A stretch of 63,722 nt of DNA, from the NCBI GenBank assembly GCA_049890215.1, contig JBMHBX010000026.1:1-63722 (forward strand). The letters are read 5' to 3'. This stretch comes from UBA685 sp049890215. GTDB lineage: Bacteria > Pseudomonadota > Alphaproteobacteria > Puniceispirillales > Puniceispirillaceae. The notes under the pieces are model-generated. The model searched no databases. It was not told where the DNA came from and saw nothing but the letters and a program-made list of their open reading frames with translations. Every line of letters starts with the position of its first letter. Position 1 is the first letter of the stretch. Position numbers and translations under genes: made by a program. Positions 9,527-18,922 of this stretch are shown in pieces.

Positions 9527-9988
9527 ATGCTTGAAGTTGGACAAACCGTTCCTGCCATTAGCCTTCCGACTGATAATGGCCATTTTAACCTCGCTGATAA
9601 TGTTGGCAAAAATGTGGTGGTTTTTTTCTTTCCAAAAGCAGATACATCTGGCTGCACGAAAGAATCGATTGCTTTTTCAGAATTGCAGACAGAATTTGAC
9701 GCTAGCAACACTGTGGTGATTGGCATTTCAAAAGACACCCCACAAAAACAGGCAAAGTTCCGTGAAAAATACAATCTGACATGTCTGCTAGGCGCAGATC
9801 ATGAAACAGATATTTGCGAAACATTTGGTGTTTGGGTTGAAAAATCCATGTATGGGCGAACATATATGGGCATTCAGCGTGCGACTTTTCTAATTGGGCC
9901 GGATGGCACGATTTTGCATAGCTGGCCAAAGGTAAAAGTCCCGGGTCATGCTGAAGATGTGCTAAGCCATATCCGTTCAGGCGGATAG
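9527..9988 (+). CDS. bcp: Thioredoxin-dependent peroxiredoxin, BCP/PrxQ type
   Basis: Reduces hydrogen peroxide and alkyl hydroperoxides in the cytoplasm, recycled by thioredoxin. 153 residues. The peroxidatic cysteine is C44 in ADTSGCTKE, a typical Prx active-site loop. The resolving cysteine found five residues later in E. coli BCP is absent; C81 or C94 might replace it, or the enzyme may act as a 1-Cys type. ATG 9527 is preceded by GAGGTGATAAC. The DUF455 gene follows after 9 bases, so they are very likely co-transcribed. Confidence 0.93.
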   Translation: MLEVGQTVPAISLPTDNGHFNLADNVGKNVVVFFFPKADTSGCTKESIAFSELQTEFDASNTVVIGISKDTPQKQAKFREKYNLTCLLGADHETDICETFGVWVEKSMYGRTYMGIQRATFLIGPDGTILHSWPKVKVPGHAEDVLSHIRSGG

Positions 9989-9997
9989 AGCTGTTCT

Positions 9998-10798
9998 ATG
10001 ACAGATGCCGCGCCGCGCATTTTAGAAGCGCTTGCTTGTGATATACCGCTTGAAAAAGCCCGTCTTGCAAGGCTGATCTATCAGGATTTATGCAACGGTG
10101 CACTTGACCGGGTGAGTGAGATGATTGTGCCTCTTCGCCCTGGCAGACCTGATAAACCAGAATTAATGGCGCCCCGTTTTGTGCCAAAAAGACGTATTTC
10201 ACGCGGCCGCGACGGACGTGTTGCACTGCTTCATGCGATCGCACATATTGAGTTAAATGCTATTGATCTGGCGCTTGATATGGCGGTGCGTTATCAGCAT
10301 CATAAATTGCCTCTTGATTTTACCAAGGACTGGCTGTCAGTCGCTGATGATGAGGCACGTCATTTTACCTTATTATCTGACAGGCTTGCCAGTTTAGACA
10401 GCTATTATGGCGCGTTGCCGGCACATGACGGGCTATGGCAGGCTGCTGAAGAGACTGCAGAGGATCTGCTTGGCAGGCTTGCAATTGCGCCTTTGGTTCT
10501 GGAAGCGCGCGGCCTTGACGTCACACCGATGTTATTAGAAAAATTCACCGCCGCTGAGGATGAGGATTCTGCCGCTATTTTAGAAATCATCATGAAAGAT
10601 GAGGTCGGTCATGTCGCAACCGGCAAAAGGTGGTTTGATTATCAATGCGGGATGGAGCGCCTTGACCCGATAAGCACATGGCAAGGCCTGGTCAAACGGT
10701 ATTTCCACGGCCAGTTAAAGCCACCTTTTAATATTTCTGCAAGAAAAGCAGCCCGTTTCTCAGCGGCCTTTTATCAGCCAATCGCGCAAGCCATATAA
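9998..10798 (+). CDS. DUF455 ferritin-like protein
   Basis: 266-residue helical protein of the DUF455 family, which adopts a ferritin-like di-iron fold. Candidate metal ligands lie in HAIAHIELNA (about 78-87), DDEARHF (about 113-119) and KDEVGHVATG (about 194-203), an ExxH-rich pattern. The biochemical role is unknown; members are often placed with ferritin-like oxidases or hydroxylases. Linkage to a peroxiredoxin hints at oxidative or iron-related stress, by association only. Confidence 0.87.
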   Translation: MTDAAPRILEALACDIPLEKARLARLIYQDLCNGALDRVSEMIVPLRPGRPDKPELMAPRFVPKRRISRGRDGRVALLHAIAHIELNAIDLALDMAVRYQHHKLPLDFTKDWLSVADDEARHFTLLSDRLASLDSYYGALPAHDGLWQAAEETAEDLLGRLAIAPLVLEARGLDVTPMLLEKFTAAEDEDSAAILEIIMKDEVGHVATGKRWFDYQCGMERLDPISTWQGLVKRYFHGQLKPPFNISARKAARFSAAFYQPIAQAI

Positions 10799-10819
10799 CA
10801 GAGTGAAAAAAGGGATCTC

Positions 10820-11935
10820 TTAAGAGCTTGCCTGTTTGCTGCCAACACGCGCAGCAAGGCTTGCTTCGATGAAAGAATCAATATCACCGTCAAGAACAGC
10901 TTGTGTATTGCCTGTCTCAGCCTGTGTGCGTAAATCTTTTACCATCTGATAGGGATGCAAAACATAAGAGCGAATCTGACTGCCCCAGCCAATATCTGAT
11001 TTTGTGGCATTGGTATCATTTGCGGCGTCTTCGCGCCGTTGTAATTCCACCTCATATAGGCGGGCTTTCAGCATTGAAAGCGCTGTTGCACGATTGCGAT
11101 GCTGTGATCTGTCTGATTGGCACTGCACCACAATATTGGTGGGAATATGGGTAATACGAATCGCTGAATCAGTGGTGTTTACATGCTGCCCGCCTGCCCC
11201 GGAGGCGCGGTACGTATCAACGCGCAAGTCACTTTCAACAATCTCAATGTCAATATTGTCATCCACTTCCGGATAGACCCATACAGAGGCAAAGCTGGTA
11301 TGACGGCGCGCCGAGGAATCAAAAGGTGAAATACGCACAAGCCTGTGAACACCTGATTCTGTTTTCAACCATCCATAAGCATTGACACCGCTAATGCGCA
11401 AAGTGACTGATTTGATCCCGGCCTCTTCACCTGCAAGCTCTTCCATTATTTCTAATTTGAACTGGCGGCGCTCTGCCCAACGTGCATACATGCGCATTAA
11501 AATCGCTGCCCAATCCTGTGCCTCTGTGCCGCCAGCGCCGGGGTGAATTTCTAAAAAACAATTATTTGAATCAGCTTCGCCAGACAGCAGGCTTTCAAGC
11601 TGTTTCTTGCTTGCTAATATGGCAAGTCCCTGAAGCTCTGCTTCTGCCTCTGCCACAATTTCAGCGTCACCTTCTTCTTCGCCAAGAGCGATCATCTCCA
11701 ACTGCTCTGACAGGCCATCTGTCAGTTCTGCCAGACCTGCAAGGGCATTTTCAAGATAGGTTTTTTCCTGCATCACCTTTTGCGCTGTTTCTTGATCATT
11801 CCAAAAGGCAGGGTCGCTAATTTGCGTCATCAATGCGTCAAGACGGGTCTGAGAGGCATCAACATTTATATGCGTTTTTAGCAATGTCACAGCTGCATTG
11901 ATGGTATCTATGGCATGTTGTGTTTCAGCTTGCAT
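10820..11935 (-). CDS. prfB: Peptide chain release factor 2
   Basis: Terminates translation at UGA and UAA. 371 residues. The anticodon-like SPF tripeptide (RISPFDSSARRH) marks it as RF2 and the GAGGQHVNTTDSA loop holds the peptidyl-tRNA-hydrolysing GGQ. It reads through as one uninterrupted frame, so the +1 programmed frameshift that autoregulates E. coli prfB is not needed here. Last gene of the amidase-mrcA-prfB run (68 bases after mrcA). Confidence 0.97.
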   Translation of the reverse strand: MQAETQHAIDTINAAVTLLKTHINVDASQTRLDALMTQISDPAFWNDQETAQKVMQEKTYLENALAGLAELTDGLSEQLEMIALGEEEGDAEIVAEAEAELQGLAILASKKQLESLLSGEADSNNCFLEIHPGAGGTEAQDWAAILMRMYARWAERRQFKLEIMEELAGEEAGIKSVTLRISGVNAYGWLKTESGVHRLVRISPFDSSARRHTSFASVWVYPEVDDNIDIEIVESDLRVDTYRASGAGGQHVNTTDSAIRITHIPTNIVVQCQSDRSQHRNRATALSMLKARLYEVELQRREDAANDTNATKSDIGWGSQIRSYVLHPYQMVKDLRTQAETGNTQAVLDGDIDSFIEASLAARVGSKQASS

Positions 11936-12003
11936 CTTTATGTCGTCTTGTTCTTGGTACAGGCTATCGGGATGAAGGATAGCTTTATGGTCATGTCAGA
12001 CCA

Positions 12004-14427
12004 CTAATACAGGGCAGGCGCACTTGGTGCAACCTGCTTTGTATCATTAAGCTGACCATCGATTATTCGGGCCCCTTCGCCGGTATTTTGCGGAAATTGT
12101 CCTGGCTTGAATGTCTCCAGAACTGTCTTGGGATCTGATAATGAGGCACGCAACCCTGTCTCTACGCTGACCGGGATGATATTCACGCCATCGGGACGGC
12201 GAAAAGGAATAACAGGCGCATCACGTAAAGCATCTTTGATAAATTGACCAAAAATGGGAACCGCTGCTGTTGACCCTGTCTCTCTTTTACCCAAGGGGCG
12301 CGGCGTATCATATCCCACATACACACCAGCGACCAAATCAGGCGCAAACCCGATAAACCAGGCATTGGTATTTTCATTTGTGGTGCCTGTTTTGCCTGCA
12401 ATGACAAGCGCATCATCTTTGATAGTACGCCCTGTGCCTCTTTGAATAACGCCTTCAAGCATTGAGACCATCTGATAAGCAGAGGCAGGATCAGTGATAA
12501 CGGGCCGGTCATCTGACAAGGCAGGTATCGCTTCTGGCCCAAGCGTATCGCATCCCCGGCAGGCACGTTTATCATGGCGGTAGATTGTATGACCAAATCT
12601 GTCTTGCACACGATCTATCAAAGATGGCTCAATCTTATGACCGCCATTAACCAATATCCCATATGCCGCTGTCAGTGATAAAAGATCTGTCTCTCCTGCG
12701 CCAAGTGACATGGATAATAAGGGCGGTAAATCATCATCAATCCCAAAGCTGTTGGCATAATGTTGAATTCTGTCCATGCCAAGAGACATAGCAAGGCGCG
12801 CTGTCATCAAATTACGTGATTGTTCTATGCCCACGCGCATAATAGAAGGCCCGTAGAATTTTCGCGTATAATTCGCCGGTTTCCATTTTTTCTTATTTGG
12901 CCCCTGATCAACCACAAGAGGCGCATCCAATATGCGTGTCGTTGGCAAATAACCGGCATCAAGCGCAGCCAGATAGACAAATGGCTTGAAAGCAGACCCC
13001 GGTTGACGGCGCGCTTGTGTTGCCCTGTTAAATTCAGACGCCCGGTAATCATAACCACCACTCATGGCAAGCACCCGCCCTGTATGCGGGTCAAGAGCCA
13101 CGATGGCGCCATTGACTGCCGGAATTTGACCAAGCGCAAAATCACCATCTACCGGCACATAATCGCGAATGCGCTCTTTGGCTTCTTCTGGTGGTTGCAC
13201 CATAATGATATCACCGATTTTCAGCGCCTCAGTCAGTGATTTGATAGGCGGCGGGCGAACGCCATTCTCATCACGTGGCGGATATGCCCAATTTGCAAGT
13301 TCAAAGGGTATCTGGGCTGATTGTCCATCCACATAAATTGAGGCTGATCTGTCCTTCACAGAGGTCACAAGCGCCGCATAGCGGTTCAGTGGCATTTTAG
13401 CGCTATAGCCTGCCAATTGGTCTTCGACATCTTTTTTAGGATCCAATCTGCCAAGAGGCCCGCGCCACCCTTGCCTTTTATCAAGTGCTTCTAACCCTTC
13501 ACGAAGCGCCCTTTCTGCTTTTTCCTGCACGATAGGGTCAAGCGTTGTGCGCACAGACAAACCGCCGCCATACAAACCATCTGCCCCATAGCGTGCCATC
13601 AGGTTGCGGCGCACTGATTCTGTAAAATAAGGTGCGCTAGCGCTATCAAAGCCAGATAAGGGGCGTACTGCCAGAGGCTTTGTTTGTGCCTGTGCTGCGG
13701 CTTCTTTGGTGATATAGCCATTTTCTGCCATTTGAGACAGAACCCAATTCCGCCGCGCGACCGCCGCTTTGGTTTTGCGATAGGGGTGATAATTACGCGG
13801 CGCTTTGGGCAAGGCTGCGAGATAAGCCATCTCATGTAGTTCAAGCTGATCCAATGCCTTGTCAAAATAATTCAAAGAGGCCGCCGCAACACCATAGCTT
13901 GACCAGCCAAGGTAAATATCATTGAGATAAAGCGCTAAAATCTGATCTTTTTCAAAAGCACGTTCCATGCGGATTGCCAGAATGGCTTCTTTGATTTTGC
14001 GCTCTATAGAGACTTCGTTGGTCAGAAGGAAATTTTTCGCAATCTGCTGTGAGATGGTGGAGGCGCCAATGGGGCGGCGCCCTGTGCCATAATTGACAAT
14101 ATTGGTCATAACCGCTCTGCTAAGCGCTTTCAAATCAACGCCAAAATGGTTGTAGAACCCTTTATCTTCGGCGGATAAAAACGCATTTATCAGCTGAGGT
14201 GGCATTGCCTTTGTTGGCACAAAAAGACGCTTTTGCGTGGCAAATTCTTCGAGCAAGGCACCATTGCCTGCATAAATGCGACTGACCACATCAGGCTCAT
14301 ATTTGGCGAGCTGGCGATAATCGGGCAAGTCACGCCCATATGTCCAAAACACCCACAACACCGCCACGATACTCACCGCGGCGCCAACCACTAACAGGCC
14401 GAATAATGCAAAAAGACGTTTTAACAT
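12004..14427 (-). CDS. mrcA: Penicillin-binding protein 1A
   Basis: Bifunctional class A PBP that polymerises and cross-links peptidoglycan. 807 residues, one N-terminal membrane anchor (about 5-30). The GT51 glycosyltransferase domain has SAEDKGFYNHFG with catalytic E87, and RRPIGASTISQQ at 118-128. An OB-like region follows at about 340-430. The transpeptidase has the SxxK nucleophile S478 (GSAFKPF), SRN at 537-539 and KTG at 679-681. It sits 93 bases after an amidase gene and 68 before prfB, an order that recurs in alphaproteobacteria. Confidence 0.97.
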   Translation of the reverse strand: MLKRLFALFGLLVVGAAVSIVAVLWVFWTYGRDLPDYRQLAKYEPDVVSRIYAGNGALLEEFATQKRLFVPTKAMPPQLINAFLSAEDKGFYNHFGVDLKALSRAVMTNIVNYGTGRRPIGASTISQQIAKNFLLTNEVSIERKIKEAILAIRMERAFEKDQILALYLNDIYLGWSSYGVAAASLNYFDKALDQLELHEMAYLAALPKAPRNYHPYRKTKAAVARRNWVLSQMAENGYITKEAAAQAQTKPLAVRPLSGFDSASAPYFTESVRRNLMARYGADGLYGGGLSVRTTLDPIVQEKAERALREGLEALDKRQGWRGPLGRLDPKKDVEDQLAGYSAKMPLNRYAALVTSVKDRSASIYVDGQSAQIPFELANWAYPPRDENGVRPPPIKSLTEALKIGDIIMVQPPEEAKERIRDYVPVDGDFALGQIPAVNGAIVALDPHTGRVLAMSGGYDYRASEFNRATQARRQPGSAFKPFVYLAALDAGYLPTTRILDAPLVVDQGPNKKKWKPANYTRKFYGPSIMRVGIEQSRNLMTARLAMSLGMDRIQHYANSFGIDDDLPPLLSMSLGAGETDLLSLTAAYGILVNGGHKIEPSLIDRVQDRFGHTIYRHDKRACRGCDTLGPEAIPALSDDRPVITDPASAYQMVSMLEGVIQRGTGRTIKDDALVIAGKTGTTNENTNAWFIGFAPDLVAGVYVGYDTPRPLGKRETGSTAAVPIFGQFIKDALRDAPVIPFRRPDGVNIIPVSVETGLRASLSDPKTVLETFKPGQFPQNTGEGARIIDGQLNDTKQVAPSAPALY

Positions 14428-14520
14428 AACTTATCTATACAACTATATGATCCTGGCAAAAATACGGCGCATTTTTTAGGTGTCATGTCCCCTTTATTTA
14501 TTGGCTTTCAACATTATCAC

Positions 14521-15846
14521 TTACCGGCCAGATTGTTTCAAATAGGCGATAATGGCATTTTTCAGGCGTGTTGCCAATTTATCTAAATACGCTGTTTTAC
14601 GTAAATTGGCCTCATCAGCTTTATTTGTCAAAAATCCCATTTCAACCAGAACGGACGGAATATCCGGCGATTTGAGCACTGCAAAACCTGCAAAACGGTG
14701 CCCTCTTTTATCGCCCCCCGGCAGATCATTGATCTGAGACAGGATGGCATCTGCAAAATAGGCTGACTCATTCATAGATTCACGTTGGAACATGCGCAGT
14801 AATTCATTAGCCGCAACCGGGTCTTCCACATCAAGATCAGGCCCACCTATCAAATCAGCTTTATTTTCGCTATTTGCCAGATAGGCGGCCTCTTTATCTG
14901 AGGCTTTATCAGATAATGAGAAGACCGAAATGCCTCTGGCAGATGATTTATGAAACGCATCTGCATGCAGTGATATAAACAAATCTGCCTGCGCTCTTCG
15001 CGCTACATTAATGCGTTCGCGCAATTTCAGAAACCGATCATCATTTCGTGTTAATTTGGCAGCGACAAGACCTGTAGCATTTAGTTTTTTTGCCAGAATA
15101 CGCGCTGCCTTTAAGGTGATATCTTTTTCTCTTGTGCCACTTTTCCCAAGCGCACCGGGGTCTTTGCCGCCATGACCTGCATCAATCATGACCACCCATC
15201 TTTTCGGCCGCTTGGTGGGCGTTGCAATAGATACCACCCGCTCCCTGCCAGATGTCTCCACTTGCGCAGATTGTGCACTTTCCTGAACCGAACTGGTCAC
15301 AAGCTGAGATGCGGGCATATCTGATAATTCGGCGATGAAAGGCTGTTTTTTCAAAGCTGCTTTGGCCACACTATAAGCTGTTCGACCATTATCCTGTAAA
15401 TCAATGACAAGCCTGTGCCCGCCTGACTGGCGCGGTGGCAATAAAAAGGCATTCACAGGAGCATATGGCCCTGTCATCTCAAAAACCAGACGTCCCACAT
15501 TGGCTGTTGGCCTGCCAAAGCGGTAGCTTGCCAAACCTGCCTCATCCAAGGTGCCGGTAGGTAGCAAATTGCCTGCATCCCAATTGGCATTCGCCACATC
15601 AAGAACCACACGATAGGGATTATCAAGCAAGAAAATCTTGCCATTTATCGGTTGTGACATTTCTATCACAAGGCGCGTTGCAGGCGCCCCGTCTATGGTC
15701 GTTGCGCCTGTGCGAAGGGCGGTGAAATTCACGTCAGCTGCTTTGACTGGCAAGCCAAATAACAACGCTGCCATCATGGCCAATAGCACGCGAAAACGCG
15801 CAACCGCCACGCGCTGACAAACCTGAGTGATACACTTTACCAACAT
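14521..15846 (-). CDS. amiC: N-acetylmuramoyl-L-alanine amidase, AMIN + Amidase_3
   Basis: Periplasmic zinc amidase that cleaves the bond between MurNAc and the stem peptide, mainly for cell separation. 441 residues: signal peptide (about 1-37), AMIN localisation domain (about 40-150), a linker, then Amidase_3 (about 215-435). Zinc ligands H225 (IDAGHGG), E240 (REKDIT) and H294 (SLHADA), with catalytic E402 (VEMGFLTN). It starts the amidase-mrcA-prfB run and is divergent from rne. AmiA/AmiC subtype cannot be fixed by eye, so the symbol is approximate. Confidence 0.93.
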   Translation of the reverse strand: MLVKCITQVCQRVAVARFRVLLAMMAALLFGLPVKAADVNFTALRTGATTIDGAPATRLVIEMSQPINGKIFLLDNPYRVVLDVANANWDAGNLLPTGTLDEAGLASYRFGRPTANVGRLVFEMTGPYAPVNAFLLPPRQSGGHRLVIDLQDNGRTAYSVAKAALKKQPFIAELSDMPASQLVTSSVQESAQSAQVETSGRERVVSIATPTKRPKRWVVMIDAGHGGKDPGALGKSGTREKDITLKAARILAKKLNATGLVAAKLTRNDDRFLKLRERINVARRAQADLFISLHADAFHKSSARGISVFSLSDKASDKEAAYLANSENKADLIGGPDLDVEDPVAANELLRMFQRESMNESAYFADAILSQINDLPGGDKRGHRFAGFAVLKSPDIPSVLVEMGFLTNKADEANLRKTAYLDKLATRLKNAIIAYLKQSGR

Positions 15847-16154
15847 TGTATAACCATCTGTTTAATTTATAAATTCCACCATTAGGATATTTATGCCTCG
15901 CACGCGCGTGAGATAGCTTAGCTTATGGCCTTGTTCTAATCTAGCCATAATCTGTTTTTTGCCTGAATTGAATAAACAAATACCGAAAAAGGCTTGCCGA
16001 CATGATCAAGAAAAGGCTATTGTCATAAGCGAGTTTTTAGTCTGACAGATCGCGTGACCCGCAAAGACAGGGGCAGGCGCTGAGCAGACCTAAAAGAAAG
16101 GTGAGACTGCGTGTGATAACAAGCAGGACACTTTGCAAAAAAGTTGATGAAAAA

Positions 16155-16202
16155 GGCTTCGCGCCGAGCAAGACGCCCTGATATGGCGCTGCCGCAGAAG
16201 CC
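16155..16202 (+). promoter_or_regulatory. Long hairpin in the rne leader
   Basis: GGCTTC (16155-16160) pairs with GAAGCC (16197-16202). Inside it GCGCC (16161-16165) pairs with GGCGC (16185-16189), leaving a 7-base bulge TGCCGCA and a 19-base loop. Eleven GC-rich pairs about 210 bases ahead of the RNase E start suggest a structured leader, possibly for self-cleavage feedback as known for E. coli rne. Confidence 0.4.
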
Positions 16203-16365
16203 GGTTTGAGATTGTGAAAAGGATTGGCGTTATGTTTACCGCCTCCGGACATACACAGATGATACACAATGCGCCGATAATAGTGCATTATGACAGCTTG
16301 TTATGTAACAAGACCCCCCACGGCTCACACCCATCAGCCAGCCAACCAAAAATGATGCCCGGATC

Positions 16366-16383
16366 TGTGCGCTTAAACGCACA
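16366..16383 (+). promoter_or_regulatory. Start-proximal hairpin in the rne leader
   Basis: TGTGCG (16366-16371) and CGCACA (16378-16383) form a perfect 6-bp stem with loop CTTAAA, ending 26 bases before the rne ATG. It is well placed to affect ribosome access or RNase E binding. Confidence 0.35.
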
Positions 16384-16409
16384 ATCTGTGAGCGTGGGAA
16401 TTCTTTCAC

Positions 16410-18869
16410 ATGACAAAAAAACTACTTATAGATGCACACCAACCCGAAGAAACCCGTGTTGCACTTCTCAACAATAACCGCATAGAAGAATTTGATTACG
16501 AAAATAGTTTTCAAAGACAATTAAAAGGCAATGTGTATCTGGCACGCGTCACACGTGTTGAACCATCTCTGCAAGCGGCCTTTGTAGAATATGGCGGTAA
16601 TCGGCAAGGCTTTCTGGCCTTTAGTGAAATCCACCCTGATTATTATCGTATCCCTGTTGAAGACAGAGAGCAAATCGAAGCTGAAGAAGCAGATGTGCAG
16701 GACAGCGCTGATCAGGAAAATCAGGAAGCTGCCTCATCAGATGAGGGTGACACATCAGATAGCTCATCCTCTTCAGGGCCTGAAACACTTGGCGGCGAAG
16801 ATGAAGTTGACCAGCCAAGGCGCTCTCATCGCGCCTTTTCACGCCGTTATAAAATTCAGGAAGTTATTGCACGCAAACAAATTCTTTTGATCCAGGTCGT
16901 CAAAGAAGAACGTGGTAACAAAGGCGCTGCCCTGACAACTTATTTGTCTCTTGCCGGCCGCTATTGTGTTTTGATGCCAAATGCCAATCGTGGCGGCGGT
17001 GTATCACGGAAAATCGTTAATTCTGCCGACCGCAAACGCCTGAAAGTGATCATCGAAGATTTGGAAGTGCCGCAAGGTATGGCGATCATCGCGCGTACCG
17101 CAGGCGCCAAACGCACAAAAACAGAAATCAAACGTGATTATGCGTATCTTGCAAAATTATGGGATGACATCCGGACAAAGACACTTGAATCAGAAGCGCC
17201 AAGCCTCATCCATGAAGAAGGTGCACTGGTCAAAAAAGCGGTTCGTGATATTTACACAAATGACATAGATGAAGTCATTGTCGAGGGTGAAGAGGCCTAT
17301 AAGCAGGCAAAAGCCCAGATGAAAATGCTGATCCCGTCTCATGCCAAAAAAGTCGTGAAATATGAAGAGCAGCCACATTTATTTCAAGCCTATGCAATCG
17401 AAGAACAGCTTGATTCTGTCTATGATAGCGAAGTCACCCTAAAATCAGGTGGCTATCTTGTGATCAACCAGACAGAGGCACTTGTCGCGGTTGATGTCAA
17501 TTCAGGAAAAGCGACCAAAGAGCGCAATATTGAAGAGACAGCGCTGAAAACAAATCTGGAGGCCGCAGAAGAAGTTGGCCGCCAGCTCAAATTGCGTGAT
17601 TTATCTGGTCTTATTGTGATTGACTTCATTGATATGGAGGAAAACCGAAACCAGAACGCGGTTGAACGCCGCCTCAAAGATGCGGTGCGCCATGACAGAG
17701 CGCGTATCCAGGTAGGTAGCATTTCGCATTTTGGCTTGCTAGAGATGTCGCGCCAAAGACTGCGTCCGTCTCTTGTTGAAACGGTAAGCCAGACCTGTCC
17801 GCATTGTGAAGGGACAGGGCGCGTAAGATCAGTGCATTCATCGGCACTTCATATGTTGCGTGTGATTGAAAAAGAAGCCGCATCACACAAAGATAAAGTG
17901 CTTGAAATCACGATCAATAGTGAGATTGCCATCTATATCCTCAATCATAAGCGTGCCTCTTTGGCAGAAATAGAGGCGCTGTATAAATTGACGATTATCA
18001 TTGAAGCAGACAGGCATATTTCTGCCACTGATTATAACCTTGCCCAGTCAAGCCAGCCATCTAAGGGGCAAAAGCAATCGCAGAAACAAAAACAACAGGC
18101 AAGCCAACCATCAAATGGTGACAGCGCGTCTGATTATGCGCCTGACGGTGATGGTGAAGATGATAAGGATGAAAATAACAAAAAACGCCGCCGTGGCAGG
18201 CGTGGTGGCAGACGCCGCAAAAAGCGGGGTCAGGAGTCTGAGTCAGGTGAGGTGGCCAATCAAACAGATGTGGTATCTGATACGCCGGAAAGCGCAACAG
18301 ATGAGGCGCCACAAGATGGTGAGACAACAGAAGAAGGCGCTTCAAAATCACGGCGCAGACGTGGCCGTGGCCGCGGGCGCGGGCGCAAACAATCCGCTGA
18401 GGCTGTGGTAAGCGAAGAGGCGCAAGATGCACCATCTGCTGAAGCCGGCACTGAATCACCGGCTGAGGGCCTGCAAGAGCCGCAGGCAGAAGGGGTGAAA
18501 GAAAAAGCCCCGCAACGCAAGGGCAGAGGCAAATCAAAGGCAGCAAAATCATCTGAAGACGCCCAAACAGCGCCAAAGGAAAAAGTTGCCATCACAGATA
18601 CAGATGAAGCTGACGGCAGCTCTGCCACCGCCAAGAAAGCCGCCAAGAAAAAAGCGGCCAAAAAGAAGGCAGCAAAGAAAAAGGTCGCCAAGAAAAAAGC
18701 TGAAGCCAAAGCCAAATCAAATGACAAGAGCGCTTCAGAACAGCCTCAGGCCAGTGAGTCACATGAGAAAGAGTCACGAGCGCCTATTTCGTCTGTGCCG
18801 GCAGATGTGGTCGAGGTGGGCAGTGACAGCGCACCAAAAGCGGCAAAAAAAGGCTGGTGGTCGAGATAG
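16410..18869 (+). CDS. rne: Ribonuclease E
   Basis: Endoribonuclease that starts mRNA decay and processes rRNA and tRNA; degradosome scaffold. 819 residues. The S1 domain (about 35-165) is interrupted by an acidic Ser/Glu-rich insertion at about 88-138, as in alphaproteobacterial homologues. DNase-I-like domain with metal ligands D362 (VDVNSG) and D405 (VIDFIDM); zinc-link CPHC at 463-466. The C-terminal half (about 540-819) is low-complexity: Arg/Gly-rich RNA-binding patches, acidic stretches and a Lys/Ala repeat. The final KKGWWSR matches the GWW tail that binds PNPase in Caulobacter. Long structured leader upstream, strong terminator downstream. Confidence 0.96.
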   Translation: MTKKLLIDAHQPEETRVALLNNNRIEEFDYENSFQRQLKGNVYLARVTRVEPSLQAAFVEYGGNRQGFLAFSEIHPDYYRIPVEDREQIEAEEADVQDSADQENQEAASSDEGDTSDSSSSSGPETLGGEDEVDQPRRSHRAFSRRYKIQEVIARKQILLIQVVKEERGNKGAALTTYLSLAGRYCVLMPNANRGGGVSRKIVNSADRKRLKVIIEDLEVPQGMAIIARTAGAKRTKTEIKRDYAYLAKLWDDIRTKTLESEAPSLIHEEGALVKKAVRDIYTNDIDEVIVEGEEAYKQAKAQMKMLIPSHAKKVVKYEEQPHLFQAYAIEEQLDSVYDSEVTLKSGGYLVINQTEALVAVDVNSGKATKERNIEETALKTNLEAAEEVGRQLKLRDLSGLIVIDFIDMEENRNQNAVERRLKDAVRHDRARIQVGSISHFGLLEMSRQRLRPSLVETVSQTCPHCEGTGRVRSVHSSALHMLRVIEKEAASHKDKVLEITINSEIAIYILNHKRASLAEIEALYKLTIIIEADRHISATDYNLAQSSQPSKGQKQSQKQKQQASQPSNGDSASDYAPDGDGEDDKDENNKKRRRGRRGGRRRKKRGQESESGEVANQTDVVSDTPESATDEAPQDGETTEEGASKSRRRRGRGRGRGRKQSAEAVVSEEAQDAPSAEAGTESPAEGLQEPQAEGVKEKAPQRKGRGKSKAAKSSEDAQTAPKEKVAITDTDEADGSSATAKKAAKKKAAKKKAAKKKVAKKKAEAKAKSNDKSASEQPQASESHEKESRAPISSVPADVVEVGSDSAPKAAKKGWWSR
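18633..18716 (+). repeat. Lys/Ala-rich degenerate repeat within rne
   Basis: Twenty-eight codons encode a near-regular KKAAKKKAA pattern (period about five residues), histone H1-like in composition. It lies in the disordered RNase E tail and probably contacts RNA or the membrane surface. Confidence 0.75.
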
Positions 18870-18887
18870 ATCACAGATAAAGATAGC

Positions 18888-18918
18888 AAAAAAGGCGCTT
18901 ATTCAGAGCGCCTTTTTT
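18888..18918. terminator. Bidirectional intrinsic terminator, rne / aminotransferase
   Basis: A perfect 12-bp stem, AAAAAAGGCGCT (18888-18899) with AGCGCCTTTTTT (18907-18918), loop TATTCAG. The A and T runs make it work in both directions. It lies between the rne stop at 18869 and the convergent aminotransferase stop at 18923. Confidence 0.93.
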
Positions 18919-18922
18919 GGTT

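Larger units (their letters stand above)
15847..16409. other. 563-base divergent gap between the amidase gene and rne
   Basis: No convincing gene, tRNA or known ncRNA family is visible. The half nearest rne is rich in inverted repeats, three of which can be named: 16155-16202, CTTGTTATGTAACAAG at 16297-16312, and 16366-16383. The half nearest the amidase gene is AT-rich and presumably holds its promoter. I could not pick a confident -35/-10 pair in either direction. Confidence 0.5.

Noticed and set aside
12820..13239. 139-codon plus-strand open frame
   Set aside because: Antisense to mrcA, unrelated to any family I know, no ribosome site.
18633..18716. Tandem DNA repeat of mobile or CRISPR type
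   Set aside because: The periodicity is at the protein level within rne (Lys/Ala codons) and the DNA units are degenerate without spacers.
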